From positions 1 through 12,498 of the forward strand of contig CAMHGU010000043.1 in assembly GCA_946184715.1 (NCBI GenBank): a stretch of DNA of 12,498 nucleotides. Direction: 5' to 3'. Position numbers and translations under genes: made by a program. This stretch comes from an uncultured bacterium. Its GTDB lineage: Bacteria > Bacteroidota > Bacteroidia > Bacteroidales > Muribaculaceae. Every line of letters starts with the position of its first letter. The first letter of the stretch is position 1. This document shows positions 1 through 6,238 of the stretch, piece after piece. The notes under the pieces are model-generated. The model made no database searches and was not told where the DNA came from. It saw only the letters and a program-made list of their open reading frames with translations.

Positions 1-36
1 CGAATGTGTTAATTTGAATAAAATTTGTAAAATTTC

Positions 37-49
37 CGCGCGAAGCGCG
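37..49. repeat. Short GC-only hairpin
   Basis: CGCGC (37-41), a GAA loop (42-44) and GCGCG (45-49) form a perfect 5-bp stem. On the minus strand the stem is followed by T-rich sequence (AAATTTTAC and similar), so it could end transcription arriving from the right. On the plus strand no T-run follows. A terminator role is a guess, because no minus-strand gene is visible in the window. Confidence 0.3.
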
Positions 50-81
50 CCTTCCGCAGCGACCTTGCCCAGCACGGCTTT

Positions 82-137
82 GGATCTCTACGGACTTGAG
101 GGACTATAGGACTGCATCGGAGTACTCGGATAGCTCC
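82..137. repeat. Degenerate GGA-initiated short repeats (period about 9)
   Basis: GGA recurs at 82, 92, 101, 109, 119 and 128, that is every 8-10 bases, and three of the units read GGACT. The unit at 101-109 is GGACTATAG; the one at 119-127 contains the palindrome GAGTACTC. The array resembles the CTATAG-based repeat at 6076-6109. Function is unknown. Confidence 0.45.
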
Positions 138-158
138 AATCAGCTTTTTAGTCCCTCA
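97..158. repeat. 10-bp inverted repeat
   Basis: TGAGGGACTA at 97-106 is the exact reverse complement of TAGTCCCTCA at 149-158, with 42 bases between them. The left arm overlaps the GGA repeat array. If transcribed, it would make a long stem with a structured loop. It lies upstream of the predicted ychF start site, so it would be in the ychF mRNA only if transcription came from further left. Confidence 0.5.
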
Positions 159-209
159 CCTCCTTAGAGATTGAAATCGCGGGGCGCGAGTTGAAAATCG
201 GCGTAATGG

Positions 210-240
210 TTGGCAATGAGCGAAAAAAGCAGTAACTTTG
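210..240 (+). promoter_or_regulatory. Bacteroidota-type promoter for ychF
   Basis: TTGG at 210-213, a 19-nt spacer and TAACTTTG at 233-240 match the Bacteroidota sigma-ABfr pattern (TTTG, 19-21 nt, TAnnTTTG). Transcription should start about seven bases downstream, near 247, giving a leader of about 94 nt. The spacer carries an A6 tract at 223-228, four bases from the -7 box, as does the promoter at 12203-12233. It probably drives ychF and the four genes behind it, since their gaps are at most 34 nt. Confidence 0.7.
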
Positions 241-340
241 CAGGTCGAAAACAGCGACAATAGCGGGTCTATCCTTCGCAATGGGTTTTGAGCCGGCTAT
301 GTCGCTCATAACGTGATACCTATAGAATAAGAATATACGA

Positions 341-1441
341 ATGTCATTAAAATGCGGCATAGTAGGGCTCCCCAACGTGGGGAAATCAACCCTCTTCAAT
401 TGCTTATCGAACGCCAAGGCTCAATCGGCCAACTTCCCGTTTTGCACCATAGAGCCCAATGTGGGCGTAATCAGCGTCCCCGATGAGCGTCTCAACCGCC
501 TTGCCGAGCTTGTCAATCCCGCGCAGATAGTGCCCGCCACGGTGGAGATTGTGGATATAGCCGGGCTGGTGAAAGGCGCCTCCAAGGGCGAAGGCCTCGG
601 CAACAAATTCCTTGCCAACATACGCGAGACCGACGCGATACTGCACGTGCTGCGGTGCTTCGACGACGACAACGTCACCCACGTAGATGGCTCGGTCGAT
701 CCTATCCGCGACAAGGAGATTATTGACTACGAGCTTCAGATCAAAGACCTCGAGACCATCGAGAGCCGCATCGCCAAGGTGGAAAAGCAAGCCAAGACCG
801 GCGATCGCACTGCCAAAGTGCAATATGAAGTACTTCAGCGCTATCGCGAGGCCCTGTCGGAGGGACGCCCGGCCCGCTCGGTGACGTTCGACACCAAGGA
901 CGAGCAGCAGTACGCCCGCGAGCTTTTCCTGCTCACGGCCAAGCCGGTGCTCTACGTGTGCAACGTTGACGACGCCTCGGCCGCCGAGGGCAACGCCTAC
1001 GTGGAGCGCGTGCGTGAGGCTATCAAAGACGAGAACGCCCAGCTGCTCGTGGTGGCCGCCAAGATCGAATCGGAGATAGCCGAGCTCGACACCTACGAGG
1101 AGCGGCAGATGTTTCTCCAGGAGATAGGGCTGCAGGAATCGGGCGTGGCGCGCCTGATCCGCGCCGCCTATCATCTGCTCAACCTGCTCACCTACTTCAC
1201 CGCCGGGCCCAAGGAGGTGAAAGCGTGGACCTTCGTGGCCGGCAGCAAAGCCCCGCAATGCGCCGGCATCATCCACTCCGACTTCGAGAAAGGTTTTATC
1301 CGCGCCGAGGTAATCAAATACGACGACTACATAGCCCTCGGCAGCGAGACCGCCGTGAAAGAAGCCGGAAAGATGAGCGTGGAAGGCAAAGACTATGTGG
1401 TGCAAGACGGCGACATAATGCTCTTCCGCTTCAACGTGTAA
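341..1441 (+). CDS. ychF: Redox-regulated ATPase YchF (Obg/OLA1 family)
   Basis: A 366-residue cytoplasmic P-loop NTPase of the Obg superfamily, very close to the usual 363-367 residues. Visible are the G1 P-loop GLPNVGKST (9-17), the G3 motif DIAG (72-75) followed by the family signature LVKGASKGEGLG, a central coiled-coil-like insertion (about 130-175), and a C-terminal TGS domain (about 283-366) with the FTAGPKEVKAWT and HSDFEKGFIRAE blocks. The G4 motif is NVDD (208-211), not NKxD; loss of this motif is why the family binds ATP in preference to GTP. Family members associate with ribosomes and influence translation and oxidative-stress responses. The start is supported by the conserved N-terminus (MSLKCGIVGLPN). 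It follows a Bacteroidota promoter and is the first gene of a likely five-gene operon. Confidence 0.97.
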   Translation: MSLKCGIVGLPNVGKSTLFNCLSNAKAQSANFPFCTIEPNVGVISVPDERLNRLAELVNPAQIVPATVEIVDIAGLVKGASKGEGLGNKFLANIRETDAILHVLRCFDDDNVTHVDGSVDPIRDKEIIDYELQIKDLETIESRIAKVEKQAKTGDRTAKVQYEVLQRYREALSEGRPARSVTFDTKDEQQYARELFLLTAKPVLYVCNVDDASAAEGNAYVERVREAIKDENAQLLVVAAKIESEIAELDTYEERQMFLQEIGLQESGVARLIRAAYHLLNLLTYFTAGPKEVKAWTFVAGSKAPQCAGIIHSDFEKGFIRAEVIKYDDYIALGSETAVKEAGKMSVEGKDYVVQDGDIMLFRFNV

Positions 1442-1470
1442 TATACCGAAATCAAATCAATATATATATA

Positions 1471-2538
1471 ATGAGTAACAACAATATTCCCCAACCGACC
1501 GATGCGAGCATCATTCTCACTTATCGCTGCCCGATGCGCTGCGTGATGTGCAACATCTGGAAGAACCCCACCGATAAGAAAGAGGAGCTGAAAGCCTCCG
1601 ACCTCCGCTCACTGCCTAAGCTGAAATTCATCAACCTGACAGGTGGCGAGCCGTTTATCCGCGAAGACCTTCCCGAGATAGTGGAAGAGTGCTATCGCCA
1701 CACCGACCGCATAGTAATCTCCACCTCAGGGTGGTTTGAGGACAGAGTGGTGGCCCTGGCCAAGCGGTTCCCCAACATCGGCATCCGCATCAGCATCGAA
1801 GGCCTGTCGCAGAAGAACGACGAGCTGCGCGGCCACGCCGGCGGCTTCGACAAGGGCCTGCGCACGCTCTTGACGCTCAAGCATATGGGCCTCAAGGACA
1901 TAGGCTTCGGCTGCACCGTATCCAACAACAACTCGGCCGATATGCTCTCGCTCTATCAGCTCTCGCTGTCGCTCGGAATGGAATTTGCCACGGCGGCGTT
2001 CCACAACTCCTACTACTTCCACAAGGAGGACAACGTGATCACGAACAAGGACGAGGTGTGCGGCAACTTCGAGCAGCTCATCAAGTGGCAGCTCAAGGAG
2101 AAGCACCCCAAGAGCTGGTTCCGGGCGTGGTTCAATATGGGTCTCATCAACTATATCGAGGGCGGGCGCCGTATGCTCCCCTGCGAGGCCGGCTCAGCCA
2201 ACTTCTTCATCGACCCGTGGGGCGAGGTGTATCCCTGCAACGGTATGGAAGATAAGTTCTGGAAAGAGAGCATGGGCAATATCCACGAGCACGACTTTAT
2301 GACGATATGGCAAAGCGAGAAGGCTCAGGACGTACGCGCCAAAGTGGCCCGCTGCCCTAAGAACTGCTGGATGGTGGGCACAGCCTCGCCGGTGATGCAC
2401 AAGTACATCAAGCACCCGCTTCGCTGGGCAATCCGCAATAAGCTCCGCTCGATGCGCGGCCTCGAGCCGTGCCTCGACAAGAAATGGTGTGACGTAGGGC
2501 AAGACCCGCGCCAGGGCGACCTCCGCACCGAGTTCTAA
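1471..2538 (+). CDS. Radical SAM protein with SPASM-like C-terminus
   Basis: A 355-residue radical SAM enzyme. The CxxxCxxC motif is C20, C24 and C27, ligating the SAM-binding [4Fe-4S] cluster; GGEP at 58-61 is the SAM amino-group contact. The C-terminal part has C238, C256 (in VYPCNG), C295 and C299, a SPASM/Twitch-like pattern that would bind one or more auxiliary clusters, plus C334 and C340. Such proteins modify peptides, sugars or small molecules; the substrate cannot be read from sequence. No small precursor-peptide gene is visible nearby, which argues weakly against RiPP maturation. Its neighbours are an acyltransferase and a glycosyltransferase, so a sugar or glycan-lipid substrate is plausible. 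I chose the start at 1471 because an upstream extension would lie inside ychF, the motif would sit at the normal distance from the N-terminus, and an AT-rich stretch precedes it, as is usual in Bacteroidota. Confidence 0.9.
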   Translation: MSNNNIPQPTDASIILTYRCPMRCVMCNIWKNPTDKKEELKASDLRSLPKLKFINLTGGEPFIREDLPEIVEECYRHTDRIVISTSGWFEDRVVALAKRFPNIGIRISIEGLSQKNDELRGHAGGFDKGLRTLLTLKHMGLKDIGFGCTVSNNNSADMLSLYQLSLSLGMEFATAAFHNSYYFHKEDNVITNKDEVCGNFEQLIKWQLKEKHPKSWFRAWFNMGLINYIEGGRRMLPCEAGSANFFIDPWGEVYPCNGMEDKFWKESMGNIHEHDFMTIWQSEKAQDVRAKVARCPKNCWMVGTASPVMHKYIKHPLRWAIRNKLRSMRGLEPCLDKKWCDVGQDPRQGDLRTEF

Positions 2539-2560
2539 CCACCCCTCTCAATACCCCGCT

Positions 2561-3694
2561 ATGTCAACAGAAACAGCGCCGGCGGCAGCACCCGCCAAGA
2601 AAAGCACCTTCAAGCACTACGACGCCCTCGACGGCCTTCGCGCCTTCGCTATCATAGGCGTGGTGCTGAAGCATATATGGTACAACATAGAGCCGAAGCC
2701 CGAGCCCAACCCGCTCTACGACTGGCTCTTCACCGGGCTGAGGCAGATGAACATCTCGCTGATGTTCCTTATGCTCGCGGCATTCTCGATGGCCTGCGGC
2801 TACTACGACAAGCTGCGCGACGGGCGTTTCACCCCTGATTCGTTCTACACCAAGCGCTACAAGCGCATCTGGCCCTTCTTCGCCTTGATGGTGGTAGTCG
2901 ATGTGCTCGTCACGGCCCTCACCCACCACGGCGACCTCACCTACCTTGTGCCGTCGCTTTACGAGGCATTTGCCGACTTGACCCTGTGCTTCGGCCTTCT
3001 GCCCAACCCCGACATCAGCGTAATAGGCGTGGGCTGGTTTATCGGCATCGTGTTCCTCTTCTACATTATGTTCCCGTTCTTCGTGTTCCTTATCGACAAT
3101 AAGCGTCGAGCCTGGTTCACGCTCGCCATAGCGCTGTTGTTCAGCTACGTCACCTACGCCTACTTCGGCGAAGACTCGGCGCGCACGCTCCAGTCGGATT
3201 TCAACGCCGCCTTCGTCACCACTGACGTCAGCTTCAAGAGTATGGCCATCGCCGGCCCGATATTCCTCGTGGGCGGACTGGTATTTCTCTATAAGGACAA
3301 GATAGCCCCGTGGGTGGAGCGTCACAACCTCGTGATGCTCGCCATCGCCGTGGCAGTGACCGCCTGCTACTACCTCGTGGCCACCAATACCGACCAGCCG
3401 TTTGTAATCCTCGTGATGAGCGCCATCTTCGACGCCGCCTGGATCAGCTACGGCATCGGCGCCAAGGACCGCATAATGAATAGCCGCTTTGTGAAGTACG
3501 TCACCAAGATATGTATGGAGATCTTCCTCTGCCATATGTTCTTCTTCCGCGCCGTGCAATTTCTCCACCTCGAGAACCACATCGCCAATGGCGCCCTACT
3601 CTACCTCGTGACCCTCATTCTCACCGGCATTCTCACCGTGGGCTTCTCCCATCTGATTAAGTTCTACATCTTTCCCCGCCTCAAAATAGGCTGA
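2561..3694 (+). CDS. Acyltransferase 3 family membrane protein (OafA-like)
   Basis: A 377-residue polytopic inner-membrane protein of the acyltransferase-3 family, which typically O-acetylates or otherwise O-acylates surface polysaccharides, LPS or lipid-linked sugars using a cytoplasmic acyl donor. The N-terminal signature is DALDGLRAFAIIGVVLKH (21-38), with the conserved R27 and H38. A further family-like block is KRYKRIWPFF (98-107), and a late helix holds IFLCHMFFF (321-329). About ten hydrophobic segments follow. An Ala/Pro/Lys-rich cytoplasmic tail of roughly 18 residues precedes the first helix. The gene starts 22 nt after the radical SAM gene and ends 7 nt before the glycosyltransferase gene, consistent with one transcript. 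The acyl group and acceptor are unknown. Confidence 0.9.
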   Translation: MSTETAPAAAPAKKSTFKHYDALDGLRAFAIIGVVLKHIWYNIEPKPEPNPLYDWLFTGLRQMNISLMFLMLAAFSMACGYYDKLRDGRFTPDSFYTKRYKRIWPFFALMVVVDVLVTALTHHGDLTYLVPSLYEAFADLTLCFGLLPNPDISVIGVGWFIGIVFLFYIMFPFFVFLIDNKRRAWFTLAIALLFSYVTYAYFGEDSARTLQSDFNAAFVTTDVSFKSMAIAGPIFLVGGLVFLYKDKIAPWVERHNLVMLAIAVAVTACYYLVATNTDQPFVILVMSAIFDAAWISYGIGAKDRIMNSRFVKYVTKICMEIFLCHMFFFRAVQFLHLENHIANGALLYLVTLILTGILTVGFSHLIKFYIFPRLKIG

Positions 3695-3701
3695 CGCAGC
3701 T

Positions 3702-4793
3702 ATGAAGATTACCGTAACCGGCACCCGAGGTATCCCCGACATCATGGGCGGGGTGGAGACCCACTGCGAAGAGCTGTTTCCGCGCATCGTGAAGCTCGGC
3801 GCCGACGTCACCGTGGTGCGCCGGCAGAGCTACGTCAAAGAGCCGCTTGCCGAATGGCACGGCGTGAAGCTCGTAGATGTGGCCACGCCTAAGCGCAAAG
3901 CCTTTGAGGCTATTGTCCACACCTTCCGCGCCATCAACAAGGCCAAGAAGCTGGGCACCGACATCCTCCACGTCCACGCCATAGGGCCGGCGATGCTCGC
4001 CCCCTATGCCAAGATGCGCGGTATGAAGGTGGTATTCACCCACCACGGCCCTGACTACGACCGCGACAAGTGGGGCTTCGCAGCCAAGACGATGCTCAAG
4101 CTCGGCGAGCGTATGGGCTGCCGATATGCCGACGAGGTGATTGTAATCTCCGAGGTCATCAAAGAGCTGATAGCCCGTAAATACGGCCGCACCGAGCACG
4201 TTGACCTAATCTACAACGGCGTGCCAGCCCCCGACGTGTGCGACTATCCTGAGTACTTCCAAGAGCTGGGCATCGAGCCGCACCGCTATGTGCTCGGCAT
4301 GTGCCGCTTCGTGCCCGAGAAGAACCTTCACCACCTTGTGGAAGCCTTCGGGCGCATCGACGCCCACGGCTGCAAGCTCGTGCTCGCCGGCGACACCGAC
4401 TTCGAGGACGACTACTCACGCTCGCTCAAGGAGAAGGCCAGCAAGGCCGGCGTGGTACTCACCGGCTTCGTCAAAGGCCGCAAGCTCCACTCGCTCCTGA
4501 GCCAAGCGCGCTGCTACTGCCTGCCGTCGAGCCACGAAGGGCTCCCCATCGCCCTCCTCGAAGCTATGAGCTACAGCCTGCCGGTGGTGGTAAGCAACAT
4601 CCCGGCCAACAAAGAGGTGGGGCTGCCCGACGAGTGCTACTTCCCTTGCGGCGACGTCAAAGCCCTGGCCGAGCGCCTGCAGCCGCTCGTGGAGGGCGAC
4701 TTCGCCCCTCGCGCCTACGATATGCAGAAATACGACTGGGACCGCATCGCCCGCCAGACGATGCAGGTGTACCGCTCGGTCGCAGCTCGCTAA
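3702..4793 (+). CDS. GT4-family glycosyltransferase
   Basis: A 363-residue retaining GT-B glycosyltransferase. The N-terminal domain opens with a glycine-rich block, GTRGIPDIMGGVET (7-20), typical of GT4 enzymes of the WbxX/rhamnosyltransferase-like kind that build surface polysaccharides. The C-terminal donor domain has R202 and K207 (CRFVPEKN) as likely nucleotide-sugar phosphate contacts, and the EX7E element E279/E287 within HEGLPIALLEAMSYSLPVVV. There are no membrane helices, so it should be cytoplasmic or peripheral. Donor and acceptor sugars cannot be assigned. It begins 7 nt after the acyltransferase gene and is followed at 34 nt by an exported glycoside hydrolase-like lipoprotein, so the group looks like an envelope-glycan assembly or remodelling set. 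Confidence 0.93.
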   Translation: MKITVTGTRGIPDIMGGVETHCEELFPRIVKLGADVTVVRRQSYVKEPLAEWHGVKLVDVATPKRKAFEAIVHTFRAINKAKKLGTDILHVHAIGPAMLAPYAKMRGMKVVFTHHGPDYDRDKWGFAAKTMLKLGERMGCRYADEVIVISEVIKELIARKYGRTEHVDLIYNGVPAPDVCDYPEYFQELGIEPHRYVLGMCRFVPEKNLHHLVEAFGRIDAHGCKLVLAGDTDFEDDYSRSLKEKASKAGVVLTGFVKGRKLHSLLSQARCYCLPSSHEGLPIALLEAMSYSLPVVVSNIPANKEVGLPDECYFPCGDVKALAERLQPLVEGDFAPRAYDMQKYDWDRIARQTMQVYRSVAAR

Positions 4794-4827
4794 AGCCCGA
4801 TTCTAACGACATCACTATCAGTCAGTT

Positions 4828-6054
4828 ATGAAACTGAAAGTACTGGCCTGCGCTGCACTTATGGCCCTCGTCCTTATAGCTTGCGGCGACGACGAGCCGG
4901 CCCCTTCGGGCGGCGGCACCACACCTGCGCCCGCCACCGGCGGTGACGACACCACTCCACGGCAGCCCTCTAAAAGCAACCCGATGAACATCTTCGCCCA
5001 CTATATGCCGTGGTTTGAGACTCCGGAATCGAACGACGACGCTTGGGGCTGGCACTGGACGATGAACACCCGCAATCCCGCCGTGGTCGATGCCGAAGGT
5101 CGCCGGCAGATTGCCTCCCACTACTATCCGCTCACCGGCCCATACGCATCGAGCGACGATGCCGTCCTCGACTATCAGTGCCTATTGATGAAATACTCGG
5201 GCATCGATGGCGTGATGGTCGATTGGTACGGCACAGCCACAATCTACGACTATCCCCTTATCAAGCGCAACACCGAGCGCCTGGCAGCCGCCATAGAGCG
5301 CAACGGGCTGAAGATGGCAATCGTGTATGAAGACGCCACGCTGCTCAACGCCGCCACCTCGGCCGACGAGCGCACGGCGCAAGCCAAGCGCGATATGCAA
5401 TATCTTCAAAGCAACTTCTTCACGCGCGACAGCTACGTGAAGATTGCCGCGCGGCCGCTGCTGATGGTGTTCGGCCCGCAAGCCTTGACGTCGCCGGCGC
5501 AATGGGAAGAGGCTCTCAGCGCATTATCGACGAAGCCGTGCTTAGTGTGCCTCAACGGCCACAGCTCGCGTGCCGGCAGCCTGTCGGCCGGCGAATTTGT
5601 GTGGATAAATCCCGCGCCCGACTATAGCGTGGCCTCACGCTTCGCCACCTATATAGGCGGAGCGATGCCGGGCTTCCGCGACTACTACGTGGAAGGCGGC
5701 GACCGCGCCACCGGCTACACCACCTACGACCGCGAGAACGGAGCGCTCTTCAGCCGCCAACTCGCGGCGGCGCGCTCGGCCGGCCTCGGCTATCTGCAGG
5801 TGACCACCTGGAACGACTACGGCGAAGGCACCGTCATTGAACCTACGCGCGAGTACGGATATCAGTATCTGACGGCTCTGCAGCAGTTTGCCGGCGTGGA
5901 TTATCGCCAATCACATCTTGAGCTTATCAGCCGCTGGTACGCCGCCCGCGTGGCCCACCCCCGCGATACTCGCGCCGAGAAAGCGCGCCTCTACCTGGCC
6001 GCCCTGATGCCCGAGAGCGCCCTACCCATCATCCAAGAGCTCGAAGCCGAGTGA
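4828..6054 (+). CDS. GH71/GH99-like glycoside hydrolase, surface lipoprotein
   Basis: A 408-residue exported lipoprotein. A short Lys-containing N-terminus and hydrophobic core lead to the lipobox LIAC, with C19 as the lipidated residue. The next residues, GDDE, resemble the acidic lipoprotein export signal that sends Bacteroidota lipoproteins to the cell surface. A Gly/Thr/Pro-rich linker (about 24-50) separates the anchor from the catalytic domain. That domain has blocks typical of the GH71/GH99 superfamily: IFAHYMPWF (55-63), HYYPLTGPYASSD (98-110), GIDGVMVDWYG (125-135) and TWNDYGEGTVIEP (327-339). Characterised GH99 enzymes are endo-alpha-1,2-mannosidases or mannanases and GH71 enzymes are alpha-1,3-glucanases. 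D330 and E333 sit where GH99 enzymes carry two essential glutamates, so the exact activity is open. It is the last gene of the first operon. Confidence 0.85.
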   Translation: MKLKVLACAALMALVLIACGDDEPAPSGGGTTPAPATGGDDTTPRQPSKSNPMNIFAHYMPWFETPESNDDAWGWHWTMNTRNPAVVDAEGRRQIASHYYPLTGPYASSDDAVLDYQCLLMKYSGIDGVMVDWYGTATIYDYPLIKRNTERLAAAIERNGLKMAIVYEDATLLNAATSADERTAQAKRDMQYLQSNFFTRDSYVKIAARPLLMVFGPQALTSPAQWEEALSALSTKPCLVCLNGHSSRAGSLSAGEFVWINPAPDYSVASRFATYIGGAMPGFRDYYVEGGDRATGYTTYDRENGALFSRQLAAARSAGLGYLQVTTWNDYGEGTVIEPTREYGYQYLTALQQFAGVDYRQSHLELISRWYAARVAHPRDTRAEKARLYLAALMPESALPIIQELEAE

Positions 6055-6075
6055 CCCCGGCACAGCCTCCGCCTG

Positions 6076-6109
6076 ACTATAGTTACTATAGAATCTATAG
6101 CGACTATAA
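6076..6109. repeat. 9-bp-period tandem repeat built on CTATAG
   Basis: Four units begin at 6076, 6085, 6094 and 6103 at exactly 9-bp spacing. The core is ACTATAG; unit three has T at the first position, unit four ends in A, and the two bases between cores vary. CTATAG is its own reverse complement, so neighbouring units could pair as small hairpins in RNA. The array lies 21 bases after the lipoprotein gene and upstream of the next promoter, in the only long gap between the two operons. Confidence 0.75.
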
Positions 6110-6162
6110 AGGCTCCTATTGATATTGCCCTCGCACGCGCCGAGCGCCCTTTGCTGACTGCA

Positions 6163-6194
6163 CTTGCACACCACCGGAATTTTTGCTATCTTTG
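6163..6194 (+). promoter_or_regulatory. Bacteroidota-type promoter of the second operon
   Basis: TATCTTTG at 6187-6194 matches the -7 box TAnnTTTG. CTTG at 6163-6166, 20 nt upstream, is a weaker -33 box. Transcription would start near 6201, leaving a leader of about 38 nt before the peptidase gene. The spacer contains a T5 run just before the -7 box, not the A6 tract of the other two promoters. No convincing rho-independent terminator for the preceding operon is seen in this 184-base gap. Confidence 0.65.
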
Positions 6195-6238
6195 TCATTT
6201 GGATTATACCGATTATTAACCAATAACTACATATCCTT

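Larger units (their letters stand above)
1..340. other. Non-coding region upstream of ychF
   Basis: No convincing gene is seen in these 340 bases on either strand; the only longer open frame is antisense, runs into ychF and has no recognisable protein character. The first 35 bases are AT-rich and contain two AAATTT words. A short GC hairpin, a run of GGA-initiated repeats, a 10-bp inverted repeat and a promoter follow, each listed separately. The stretch between the promoter and ychF is a leader of roughly 90 nt. Confidence 0.7.

Noticed and set aside
148..417. An 89-codon minus-strand frame covering the ychF leader
   Set aside because: It runs into the ychF P-loop region antisense, and a strong plus-strand promoter lies within it. 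No protein character is visible.
404..1405. A 333-codon minus-strand frame opposite ychF
   Set aside because: It is wholly antisense to a confidently identified gene, with no recognisable domain or promoter.
1225..1470. An N-terminal extension of the radical SAM protein
   Set aside because: It overlaps the 3' end of ychF, is Arg-rich as out-of-frame sequence often is, and would push the CxxxCxxC motif far from the N-terminus. The ATG at 1471 fits the family.
1471..2538. RiPP precursor peptide next to the radical SAM gene
   Set aside because: The flanking gaps are only 29 and 22 bases, and both neighbours are full enzymes, so no small open frame can lie there.
2564..3580. A 338-codon minus-strand frame opposite the acyltransferase gene
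   Set aside because: His/Glu/Val-rich shadow of membrane-helix codons, with no motif.
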